Shown here piece after piece: positions 57,437 through 64,000 of a stretch of 64,000 nucleotides of DNA. The DNA is from Sideroxydans sp. Lineage in GTDB: Bacteria; Pseudomonadota; Gammaproteobacteria; Burkholderiales; Gallionellaceae. The DNA is taken from the NCBI GenBank assembly GCA_024636935.1, contig JAGXGC010000011.1, positions 1 through 64,000 on the forward strand, in the 5' to 3' direction. The notes under the pieces are model-generated. The model saw only the letters and a program-made list of their open reading frames with translations. It ran no database searches and was not told where the DNA came from. The first letter of the stretch is position 1, and each line of letters starts with the position of its first letter. The position numbers and the translations under genes were made by a program.

Positions 57437-58006
57437 GTGAGCGGCGTTCTGCTCTATGTGATCGGCCCATCCGGCAGCGGCAAGGACAGCCTGATGAGTC
57501 ATGCACGCTTCAAACTGGCGCAGGATGCCAACGTGGTGTTCGCGCATCGCTACATCACCCGTCCGCAGGATGCCGGAGGCGAGAACCATGTGGCGCTGAG
57601 CGAGGACGAGTTCGAATCGCGTGTCGCGCGCAAATTGTTCCCACTGCATTGGCATAGTCACGGTCTGCGCTACGGCATCGGTTGTGAATTGAATCATTGG
57701 CTGGCCAAAGGATTGACCGTGATCGTCAATGGTTCACGTGCATATTTACAGGAAGCCTCGCGTCGTTATCCGGAACTGGTGCCGGTGCTGATCGAGGTGT
57801 CGCCCGCAGTGCTGCGTCAACGTTTGCAGGGGCGCGGACGCGAGAGCGCGGACGACATAGAATCCCGACTAAAACGCGCTGGCGAGTTCGCTTCTTTGCA
57901 GCACGGCAAACTGGTGCGCTTCAGCAATGATGCGCCGCTTAATACGACTGGCCCCGAGTTCGTCGAACTCATCCGTAGCCAAGCGCCGGTGACGATATGC
58001 GACTGA
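57437..58006 (+). CDS. phnN: Ribose 1,5-bisphosphate phosphokinase PhnN
   Basis: PhnN phosphorylates ribose 1,5-bisphosphate to PRPP, returning the sugar to metabolism. I choose the GTG at 57437, just after the phnM stop, giving 189 residues starting VSGVLLYVIGPSGSGKDS; a TTG at 57413 inside phnM is less likely. The P-loop is GPSGSGKD. It overlaps phnP by 10 nt. Confidence 0.92.
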   Translation: MSGVLLYVIGPSGSGKDSLMSHARFKLAQDANVVFAHRYITRPQDAGGENHVALSEDEFESRVARKLFPLHWHSHGLRYGIGCELNHWLAKGLTVIVNGSRAYLQEASRRYPELVPVLIEVSPAVLRQRLQGRGRESADDIESRLKRAGEFASLQHGKLVRFSNDAPLNTTGPEFVELIRSQAPVTICD

Positions 58007-58758
58007 CCTTTCTTGGCACCGGTGCGGCCGGTGGTGTGCCGTTGTGGGGGTGTGACTGTGCGGTGTGTGTACGGGCGCGGGTGGACATCACCGCGCGCCG
58101 CCAGCCGAACTGTGCGCTGCTGGAAGCGGGCGACGTGCGCCTGCTGATCGATGCGGGTGTGATGGATGTGGCCGAGCGATTTCCGCCGGGTGCGCTGAAC
58201 GCGGTGCTGGTCACGCATTTCCATGCCGACCATGTGCAAGGACTTTTCCATCTGCGTTGGGGGAAGGGCGAGCTGGATGTGTATTCGCCGCACGATAGCG
58301 AAGGCTGCGCCGATCTGTACAAATATCCCGGGCCGCTGAAGTTCACGCAACTCTCCAAGTTCGAACAGATCGAGATAGGCGATGTGCGCATCACGACCGT
58401 GCCCTTGGTGCATTCAAAGCCGACGCTGGGTTATTGCATCGAGCATAAGGGCGCACGGCTGGCCTATCTTTCCGACTGTCGCGAACTACCCCTGGCCACG
58501 CTGGAGTTCCTGCAACGCTGGCAGCCGCACACCATCTGTCTGGATTGCACTTTCCCGCCCGGCGCAGATCAGCCGCGCAACCATTTTGATCTCACCGAAG
58601 CCCTCGACATCGCGCAAATTTTTCCGGAAAGCGAGATGGTGCTGATGCACATCGGTCACAAATTGGATGCCTGGTTGCTGGATAAACCCGATGCCTTGCC
58701 GGACGGCATGCTTCTGGCGCGCGACGGCGAGACATTGGTCTGCATCGCCACCTCATGA
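57997..58758 (+). CDS. phnP: Phosphoribosyl cyclic phosphodiesterase PhnP
   Basis: PhnP opens the 1,2-cyclic phosphate left by C-P lyase. The 253-residue metallo-beta-lactamase-fold protein starts RLTFLGTGAAGGVPLWGCDC and has the metal motif THFHADHVQG, with VHSKPTLGYCIEHKG and HIGHKLD later. The Cys pair near the N-terminus (CDCAVC) fits the zinc site seen in PhnP. It overlaps the next gene by ATGA. Confidence 0.95.
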   Translation: MRLTFLGTGAAGGVPLWGCDCAVCVRARVDITARRQPNCALLEAGDVRLLIDAGVMDVAERFPPGALNAVLVTHFHADHVQGLFHLRWGKGELDVYSPHDSEGCADLYKYPGPLKFTQLSKFEQIEIGDVRITTVPLVHSKPTLGYCIEHKGARLAYLSDCRELPLATLEFLQRWQPHTICLDCTFPPGADQPRNHFDLTEALDIAQIFPESEMVLMHIGHKLDAWLLDKPDALPDGMLLARDGETLVCIATS

Positions 58759-59615
58759 CACCACTGCTGGCTGTCGGCTTGTCGGTGTTGTTGCATGTGT
58801 CGTGGAATCTGCTGACACGGCGTACGCACAGCGATGCAAACTTCCTGTGGTGGATCGTCGGTCTGCATGTGCTGATCTTTGCGCCGTTCGCCCTGCCTGC
58901 TTTTCTGCATGCGGCGCAGGCTTCACCGGTGTTGTATATGTGCGCTGCCATCAGCGGCATCGCCAACGGCTTTTACTTTCTCGGCCTGCGGGCGGCTTAT
59001 CACGTGGCACCAGCCAGCGCGGTCTATCCCATGGTGCGCAGCTCGCCTTTGCTGATCGCGGTCGTGGAGACACTTTTCTTCGCACGCGACTTTCCCCTGC
59101 TGTCCTGGTTCGCCATCCTCATCGCGGCAGGCGGGTTGTGGCTGATCGCGACCAGTTCACACGACGGTGTGCGTCGTTTGAGCAAGGCATGGCCGTATGC
59201 ACTGTTCGCCGCAGTCATGACGATGGTTTACAGCCTCAGCGACAAGGTAGCGGCCGGGCATCTGGATGGCTTGCACGTCGCCTTGGGCTACGTGTGTGTG
59301 AACTACGCCATCGGCTGGTTGTTCCTGTGCGGCGAGCAGAAACGCCGCACGAAACGCTGGATACCTGCGATCACGCCATCCAAACGCTCGTTATTGATCG
59401 GTGCGCTGGGCGTGGGCACGGCTTACGCATTGGTGATCTACGCCATGCGCTGGCTGCCCGCCGCCTATGTGGTGACGCTCACCAATGCGGGCATCGTACT
59501 CACCGTGTTGCTGGGCATCGTGTGGCTGAAGGAACACGAAGGCTGGCGCCAACGCGCTTTGGGCGCAGGACTGGTGGTCGTGGGGTTGCTAGTGCTTGGT
59601 GCGTCTGCGGTGTGA
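58755..59615 (+). CDS. DMT/EamA-family transporter coupled to phnP
   Basis: This 286-residue protein has about ten membrane helices in two homologous halves (drug/metabolite transporter, EamA type), with the conserved end-of-half motif RSSPLLIAVVE and the second-half LTNAGIVLTVLLG. The ATGA overlap with phnP makes it the last gene of the C-P lyase operon. It may import or export a phosphonate, an amine or a breakdown product; this is an inference from position alone. Confidence 0.85.
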   Translation: MTPLLAVGLSVLLHVSWNLLTRRTHSDANFLWWIVGLHVLIFAPFALPAFLHAAQASPVLYMCAAISGIANGFYFLGLRAAYHVAPASAVYPMVRSSPLLIAVVETLFFARDFPLLSWFAILIAAGGLWLIATSSHDGVRRLSKAWPYALFAAVMTMVYSLSDKVAAGHLDGLHVALGYVCVNYAIGWLFLCGEQKRRTKRWIPAITPSKRSLLIGALGVGTAYALVIYAMRWLPAAYVVTLTNAGIVLTVLLGIVWLKEHEGWRQRALGAGLVVVGLLVLGASAV

Positions 59616-59825
59616 GAAAACCGGGCTGAATGAAAGCAGACTAACCATCGTAGAGAACAGCACCGACAGCGGGAATAGGCGAAATCTGCCCGATTTGCTG
59701 CTGCATTAATATATCCTTAACGAAAGTATTCCAGAGTGTGTGGTTCTGGAACATTCAAATCCACAAAGAAGGCTGAAGGCCGCTTACTTAATTTTTTTGC
59801 AATTCGTTCCTTACGCACTACAAAT

Positions 59826-60254
59826 ATGTCTAAAACAATACCTATCGCATCCGAGAGCAAATGCTCTAGATGTAAAACATCCAGTTGCTGCACCTACATC
59901 ACCCAAGCCATTGAGAAACCGCGCGACCAGCATGATTTCCAGAACCTGCTGTGGCAGGTCTCACACGATCATGTGTCGGTGTTTAAGGATGACAATGGCT
60001 GGTTCCTGCTGATCGACGGACGATGCGAGCATCTGCTACCGGATGGCTTGTGCGGTATCTATGAGACGCGTCCTCTGGCATGTCGCGATCATAGCGATGA
60101 GAACTGCGAGTTCGAGCTGGAAATGGAGGACATGTTCAAACTGTACTTCCCGGACTACGACTCGCTGCTTGCGCACTGCAAGAAGAAGCTCAAGCACTGG
60201 GGTGAAGAAGAGCAGCCTGCCAAGAAGAAAAAGAAGAAGTCCAAATCAAAATAA
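59826..60254 (+). CDS. YkgJ-family Cys-cluster protein
   Basis: The ATG at 59826 (MSKTIPIASESKCSRC) gives 142 residues. The upstream in-frame stretch is AT-rich and not family-like. Cys residues in CSRCKTSSCC, GRCEH, GLCGIYETRPLACRDH form the zinc/iron-chelating cluster of the YkgJ family, whose role is poorly known. The tail is almost all Lys/Ser. The preceding 210-nt gap holds no gene I can see. Confidence 0.8.
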   Translation: MSKTIPIASESKCSRCKTSSCCTYITQAIEKPRDQHDFQNLLWQVSHDHVSVFKDDNGWFLLIDGRCEHLLPDGLCGIYETRPLACRDHSDENCEFELEMEDMFKLYFPDYDSLLAHCKKKLKHWGEEEQPAKKKKKKSKSK

Positions 60255-60266
60255 CGCCGCATTAAC

Positions 60267-60301
60267 GAACAGCCCCTGCATGAAGCATGCAGGGGCTGTT
60301 C
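60267..60301. terminator. Bidirectional hairpin terminator
   Basis: A perfect 16-bp inverted repeat (60267-60282 with 60286-60301) and a 3-nt loop lies between convergent genes. T-rich on the + side (ATATTT) and A-rich on the other side, it can serve both the YkgJ-like and PAP2 genes. Confidence 0.88.
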
Positions 60302-60323
60302 ATATTTGCAGTGGGTGTTGCGC

Positions 60324-60857
60324 TTAGATGAACTGGAAAGACACCCAAGCGATCAACGCGCCCAACGCCGCACCGGCCAGCACATCACTTGGATAGTGCA
60401 GGCCGAGGATGGGGCGTGACAATGCGACCATTGCGGAGAATGGCACCAGCAACCAGAACAAGCCGGGGTAGTAAGACAAGGCGACGATGCAGAACACGGT
60501 GGCATGCAGCGTGTGGCCGGAAGGGAAACTGAACTGGTCCAGCGTCTTGCCTACGCACTGGATGGCGGGATACACGTTGAACGGGCGCGGACGCAATGTC
60601 TTGCCCTTGATGAGTTTGTACAGCAGCGTGCCCGTGCCGCCTGCGGCCAGCATGTGCAGCACAGCGGGCAGTGCGTCGTAACCATCCTGCAGCAGGAAAG
60701 TGATCATCAGCACATACCAGAACACACCGTCGCCCAAACGGCTGGCAAGGCGGAACAGATTGCGCACCGTGAAGCTGCGGCTCTGCCGATTACAGAGCAC
60801 ACACAGCTCCATATCCCAAGTTTTAATCTGTTGCAGCGGAGAGCTCAGATTGGCCAT
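60324..60857 (-). CDS. PAP2-family membrane phosphatase
   Basis: This 177-residue membrane protein has the three acid-phosphatase motifs: KGKTLRPRP (about 84-92), FPSGHT (about 110-115) and SRPILGLHYPSDV (about 146-158). It probably dephosphorylates a lipid phosphate such as phosphatidic acid or undecaprenyl pyrophosphate. Its start overlaps the end of the glycosyltransferase gene by 35 nt, so both are likely made together for a lipid-linked product. Confidence 0.88.
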   Translation of the reverse strand: MANLSSPLQQIKTWDMELCVLCNRQSRSFTVRNLFRLASRLGDGVFWYVLMITFLLQDGYDALPAVLHMLAAGGTGTLLYKLIKGKTLRPRPFNVYPAIQCVGKTLDQFSFPSGHTLHATVFCIVALSYYPGLFWLLVPFSAMVALSRPILGLHYPSDVLAGAALGALIAWVSFQFI

Positions 60858-62037
60858 GATTCACTCCTTGTGAACGTACGGTATCCATCAACACAGCTTC
60901 CATCTGACCCATGATGTGTTCCCAGGTCAGTGATTCCACAGTGTCGCGCGCCGTCTTGCCCAGTCGGCGCACGCGCGGCAGATCGTTCGCCAGCGTGCGT
61001 GCTTCGGCAATGAAGGCATCACTGTCGTCATACTTCGCCACCAGACCGTTCACATCGTGTTTGATGTGTTGCTGCGCGGCGGCATAGTCGTAAGCAAGCG
61101 TCGCCAGTCCGCTGGCCATCGCCTCCACCGTCACGTTGCCGTAGGTCTCGGTCAGGCTGGCGTAGAGGAAGATATCGCCGGAAGCGTAATGACGCGCCAG
61201 CGCCTCGCCGGTCTGCATGCCCGCGAAGGTCACATGCGGATGTTGCTTCTGCAATTCAGCGCGTGCTGGGCCATCGCCCACCATCACCAGTCGCAACATC
61301 GGGTTCAGCTTGCGCATCTGGTCGAACGCGTTGATCACCACATGCAAGTTCTTCTCCGCCGCGATGCGGCTCACCAGCATCACCACCGGTGTGTCATCGC
61401 TCGCATTCCATGAAGCGCGCAGTTCCGCATCGCGCTTGGCCGGATGGAACAACTCGGTATCCACCCCGCGCGACACCACCAGCACGTTCTGATAACCCTC
61501 GTGTTCCAGTTGCTGTTGCAGCGAAGCCGTGGGCACCAATGTGCACGCTGCCTTGTTGTGGAAGTGGCGCAGGTAAGCGGCGATAGGCTTTTTCAACAGG
61601 CCGATGCCGTAGTGCTGCGTGTAGTTGTGAAAGTTGGTGTGGAAGTCTGTAGATACCGGAATCGCCAACTTGCGCGCCGCCGACAACGCCGTCCAACCCA
61701 GCGGCCCCTCGGTCGCGATATGCACCACATCCGGCCGCTGCTTGCGCCACAGCTTGAGCAGCAGTCCCTTGGAAGGCAGGCCGGACTTCAGCTCCGGATA
61801 ACCGGGGATAGGCATGCCACCCACCAGCGTCTCTGAATACGCCCCCTCATCATTCGCCACATCCTGCTTGCTCTGGCGCGGCCGGATCATGTGGATGCGG
61901 TGTCCGCGCTTGAGCAGCCCGTGCACCATGCGGCCGATGGTGATGGCCACACCGTTCACTTCCGGAACGTAAGTTTCAGTAACCAGCGCGATACTCAGCG
62001 CTGGCGCGACATGGAGAGTTTCGTTAGGTGTATTCAT
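60823..62037 (-). CDS. GT4-family glycosyltransferase
   Basis: Taking the ATG at 62037 (MNTPNETLHVAP) gives 404 residues; one at 62046 adds three. A GT-B fold has an N-terminal acceptor domain (about 15-195; TETYVPEVNGVA, STDFHTNFHNYTQHYG). The C-terminal nucleotide-sugar domain (about 205-370) carries the E-x7-E motif in TETYGNVTVEAMASG. Close families include mannosyltransferases and SQD2-like glycolipid synthases. Coupled with a PAP2 phosphatase, a glycolipid is a reasonable product. The 285-nt gap upstream holds only a weak hairpin (62184-62208). Confidence 0.88.
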   Translation of the reverse strand: MNTPNETLHVAPALSIALVTETYVPEVNGVAITIGRMVHGLLKRGHRIHMIRPRQSKQDVANDEGAYSETLVGGMPIPGYPELKSGLPSKGLLLKLWRKQRPDVVHIATEGPLGWTALSAARKLAIPVSTDFHTNFHNYTQHYGIGLLKKPIAAYLRHFHNKAACTLVPTASLQQQLEHEGYQNVLVVSRGVDTELFHPAKRDAELRASWNASDDTPVVMLVSRIAAEKNLHVVINAFDQMRKLNPMLRLVMVGDGPARAELQKQHPHVTFAGMQTGEALARHYASGDIFLYASLTETYGNVTVEAMASGLATLAYDYAAAQQHIKHDVNGLVAKYDDSDAFIAEARTLANDLPRVRRLGKTARDTVESLTWEHIMGQMEAVLMDTVRSQGVNHGQSELSAATD

Positions 62038-62322
62038 GGTGCGCATCGTCGCGCGGAGACATGAATATTTGATTACGGGGGGGTGAAGAGTTTGTGACGG
62101 GGGCTGAGGCTAAAGAAAATATATAGGCCAAATTTCTGCTTGGTGGGGGAAGGGAGTCGGGCTAGGATGCTCGACAAGAGGTGGGTATTGCAAGATGCAA
62201 TCGATACCGCCCCGTTTTATTCGCGGCAATATAGAAAAAATATGTTGGGTACTTAAATATCACCAACAATATTTAGTGAGCTTTAACTAATTTTCGTGCT
62301 TATTGTGAATGAGGTAACAATC

Positions 62323-62757
62323 TTGGATGAATTAACTAATTGGCTGTCTCTGATATCGAATGTGTTCACGATTATTGCTTCAGGCATAGCTATCTATCTT
62401 TTTTTGTACAAAGGGAAGGAAATTTCTTCTGTTTTGGATTTGTTACTAAATTACACCCATCAACTGTCACTTTCAGAAGTAAAAGAGAAACTTGAAAGGC
62501 TCAATGAATACAATGCAAAAGACCCTGAGCAGTGCGAGAAGATAGTTAATATATTAAATGAAATTATTGGTCAAATCAGAGGCAATAGCAGATTAAAAAT
62601 TCACTTCGAGGAAGTTGTTTCAACAATAGAAAGCCTTATTGCCGATAAGAGGAAACTTACTGAGCCAAGAAAGAGAGCGCTAGTAAGTGAGCTAAGAGAA
62701 AGACTTCGCCATCTCAATGTAAAGAATATTGATAATTTAGTTGGAGAAACAAAATGA
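62323..62757 (+). CDS. AT-rich one-helix membrane protein of unknown function
   Basis: I favour the TTG at 62323, which has GAGG 8 nt upstream and gives 144 residues; GTG codons at 62296 and 62305 in the same frame lack a good ribosome-binding site. One N-terminal membrane helix (about 8-28; SNVFTIIASGIAIYLFLY) is followed by a long charged helical region. I do not recognise the family. Base composition is far more AT-rich than the rest of the window, suggesting transfer. It overlaps the next gene by ATGA, forming a two-gene unit. Confidence 0.65.
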   Translation: MDELTNWLSLISNVFTIIASGIAIYLFLYKGKEISSVLDLLLNYTHQLSLSEVKEKLERLNEYNAKDPEQCEKIVNILNEIIGQIRGNSRLKIHFEEVVSTIESLIADKRKLTEPRKRALVSELRERLRHLNVKNIDNLVGETK

Positions 62758-63131
62758 GCAAGATTGTTAAAGCTGTAAATGTAATGGTTTCTAATCCATC
62801 ACAAATCAATGAAGTCTACAAAGGTGAGCATGAGACAGAGGTGTTTTTTCAATACGCAGAAAAATATAAATGGTCCATATTAAAAAATAAGGATGATGTA
62901 TATTTTTTAAGCTACTTTACTGAAGAAGTTGATTTAAAAGATCTTGCCTTAATTCCAAATGAAATATGGATGGAAGTCGCTCCAAGCTGTATTAGTTATA
63001 ACACCAAGGAACTGGCTACAAGAGAAGCTAGAGATTCATTTGCTGAACTTTATGCGCTTGTTAGTGAAAAAGCCTATGGGATGGATGAGGTTCTTGATGA
63101 AATAATTGCTTCAGATGAGTTGCCGTTCTGA
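62754..63131 (+). CDS. AT-rich small acidic protein of unknown function
   Basis: This 125-residue soluble protein has no recognised domain. It is acidic (EHETEVFFQYAEKYKW, TEEVDLKDLALI, MDEVLDEIIASDEL). Its ATG overlaps the stop of the preceding membrane protein, so the two are made together. The same AT-rich composition and the mobile-element debris just downstream suggest a recently acquired accessory pair. Confidence 0.65.
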   Translation: MSKIVKAVNVMVSNPSQINEVYKGEHETEVFFQYAEKYKWSILKNKDDVYFLSYFTEEVDLKDLALIPNEIWMEVAPSCISYNTKELATREARDSFAELYALVSEKAYGMDEVLDEIIASDELPF

Positions 63132-63220
63132 TAGGTATATCAATCAGGAACGTTAATCGGCGTCGGTACTAAATGGGACATCATAGTGTTTGCTTTAAAC
63201 AAAAGAGATTGAAAAGCATG

Positions 63221-63269
63221 GGGTCAGGTCTTGCAATATAGCTTCTTGCTCGATTGCAAGACCTGACCC
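63221..63269. repeat. REP-like inverted repeat
   Basis: A perfect 17-bp inverted repeat (63221-63237 with 63253-63269, arms beginning GGGTCAGGTCTTGCAAT) flanks a 15-nt loop. Sequences of the GGGTCAGGTCTTGCA type occur beside REP-associated Y1 transposases in many proteobacteria. No transposase gene is visible nearby. Confidence 0.7.
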
Positions 63270-63280
63270 TAAAATTTCTC

Positions 63281-63406
63281 ACGTTGCTACAGATTCTGTC
63301 GGTCACTTTGTTCGAGAAAATGCCCATTCAACAAGCCTTGCAGAACATCGGCGATCAGACAGAAAACGCCGATCACAGCAACCAACTGAATCTATTAGAT
63401 TCTTAA
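63281..63406 (+). pseudogene. 3' remnant of an IS4-type transposase
   Basis: The + frame reads TLLQILSVTLFEKMPIQQAL and ends NQLNLLDS before a stop. This closely resembles the C-terminus of IS4-family (DUF4372-containing) transposases. Only about 41 codons remain; the rest is replaced upstream by the REP-like repeat. With the repeat, it fills most of the 406-nt gap after the AT-rich pair. Confidence 0.65.
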
Positions 63407-63496
63407 CCGGACACTAGTGATGTCAGCTCTGTGTTCTACCGCACATCGCTGATATTGCTTGAGTGAGATGATCACGCCCCGAGTTCTTTGCCTGAC

Positions 63497-63526
63497 CACC
63501 AGAGATCCCCGTTGCGCACTCTGGTG
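63497..63526 (+). promoter_or_regulatory. Leader hairpin before the last gene
   Basis: CACCAGAG/CTCTGGTG (63497-63504 with 63519-63526) with a 14-nt loop ends 11 nt before the next ATG, close enough to affect translation. Its role is unknown. Confidence 0.35.
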
Positions 63527-63537
63527 CTTCAGACAAA

Positions 63538-64000
63538 ATGAGAAATCCCGTTTATGGCTTACTACCTGCATTGGCGCTTTCTTTAGCTTTGTGCTCGTGC
63601 GCTTCCATCGATCACAAGCCTCAAACTGACAGCGGTGCGAAGCGTGAGGCTCCGCCGACTGATGCAGGCGCGTCACGCGGCGCAGATAGCGAATTTCCCT
63701 ATCTGCACCTGACGGAGGATCAGCATTTGAATGTCAATCTGCATGTCTTCGGACTCTCATATCATCCGGATCAAAATGGAACCCGTATCAGCCATCTGGA
63801 CAATGAATTAAATTTCGGGCTCGGGCTTGGATACAAACTACGTGATAGTGCTCAGAGTGTCGTTATCTCAGAAGCCGGATTTTTCAAAGACTCCGGACGC
63901 ACCTGGGCCAAATTTGCCGGAATAGGCTACTTGTTCAAGCTCAGTGAAAACTGGAAGCTGGGGGCCGATTTTCTGGTCATTCAAAGCCCGACCTACAATA
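63538..64000 (+). CDS. Lipoprotein/outer-membrane barrel protein, 3' end cut by window
   Basis: The frame starts at ATG 63538 and is open to the window end (154 residues seen). A signal peptide ends LCSC (Cys21), so it is a probable lipoprotein. A Ser/Ala/Pro linker follows, then beta strands (NVNLHVFGLSYH, NFGLGLGYKL, WAKFAGIGYLFKL, WKLGADFLVIQSPTYN). The strand pattern with FKDSGRTWAKFAGIGY resembles PagP-like or related small outer-membrane enzymes, but the family is not certain. It lies just beyond mobile-element debris. Confidence 0.65.
   Translation, partial: MRNPVYGLLPALALSLALCSCASIDHKPQTDSGAKREAPPTDAGASRGADSEFPYLHLTEDQHLNVNLHVFGLSYHPDQNGTRISHLDNELNFGLGLGYKLRDSAQSVVISEAGFFKDSGRTWAKFAGIGYLFKLSENWKLGADFLVIQSPTYN

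Noticed and set aside
58667-59629. A 320-residue open frame overlapping the DMT transporter gene in another frame
   Set aside because: Arg/Cys/Gly-rich composition with no domain; the transporter frame has clear membrane helices and is coupled to phnP.
60267-60301. Sixteen-bp inverted repeat as a transposon end
   Set aside because: Its place between convergent genes and 3-nt loop make it an ordinary bidirectional terminator.
62184-62220. Small hairpin with following TTTT in the gap after the glycosyltransferase
   Set aside because: Short interrupted stems and no upstream + strand gene to terminate.

Overview
The window is a chromosomal stretch of a Gram-negative betaproteobacterium. The mix of an MSHA-type pilus locus, the bioBFHCD order, an ftsK-lolA-rarA-serS block and a betaproteobacterial style of small repeats suggests Nitrosomonadales, possibly a Gallionella/Sideroxydans-like organism. 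This placement is an inference from gene content only. Genes are densely packed, mostly on the + strand, and many start codons overlap the preceding stop codon.

Region 1 (1-10.0 kb): the end of an MSHA-type IV pilus locus. A truncated giant MshQ-like adhesin, a terminator and a promoter are followed by mshI, a PilN-like gene, mshJ, mshK, mshL (secretin), mshM (ATPase) and mshN. Region 2 (10.0-27.1 kb): comF (-) faces the biotin genes bioB-F-H-C-D. These run without a real gap into a DsbD/TauE-like membrane protein, a SCO1-like copper chaperone, a hybrid sensor kinase, a NarL-type regulator, ftsK and lolA. A Schlafen/AlbA-like ATP-binding gene then interrupts the lolA-rarA neighbourhood, followed by rarA, serS and a K+ channel. 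Region 3 (27.1-37.5 kb): mltF (-), tRNA-Ser(CGA) with a duplicated 3' end plus terminator, a small unknown gene, dnaE, and a 1455-residue protein with four CBS, six PAS, one GGDEF and one EAL domain. A decayed copy of part of its fourth CBS unit lies just downstream.

Region 4 (37.5-44.1 kb) is the best candidate for an undescribed system. It is a run of exported proteins: a beta-barrel-like protein, a CsgG/FlgO-like protein, two LPP20-type proteins, a FecR-domain protein, a 50-residue lipoprotein and a transglutaminase-like cysteine protein. The FecR-domain protein and the transglutaminase-like protein share a gapless 35-residue segment with aromatic residues at identical spacing. The short lipoprotein matches the tail of one LPP20 protein. 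These internal matches argue that the products act together at the envelope.

Region 5 (44.1-48.0 kb): glk and a SulP transporter (-), then a zinc-dependent phospholipase C-like gene whose last codons and stop lie inside a ~143-bp palindromic repeat. Region 6 (48.0-59.6 kb): a complete C-P lyase locus, phnF-D-C-E-G-H-I-J-K-L-M-N-P, for phosphonate uptake and breakdown, with a translationally coupled DMT-family transporter gene at its end. A shared decamer before phnF and before phnG looks like the PhnF operator. Region 7 (59.6-64.0 kb): a YkgJ-like Cys-cluster protein, a PAP2 phosphatase and a glycosyltransferase. After these comes an AT-rich accessory patch with a two-gene unit of unknown function, a REP-like inverted repeat, the 3' scrap of an IS4-type transposase, and a lipoprotein/beta-barrel gene that runs off the end. 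No CRISPR array, rRNA or replication origin was seen.
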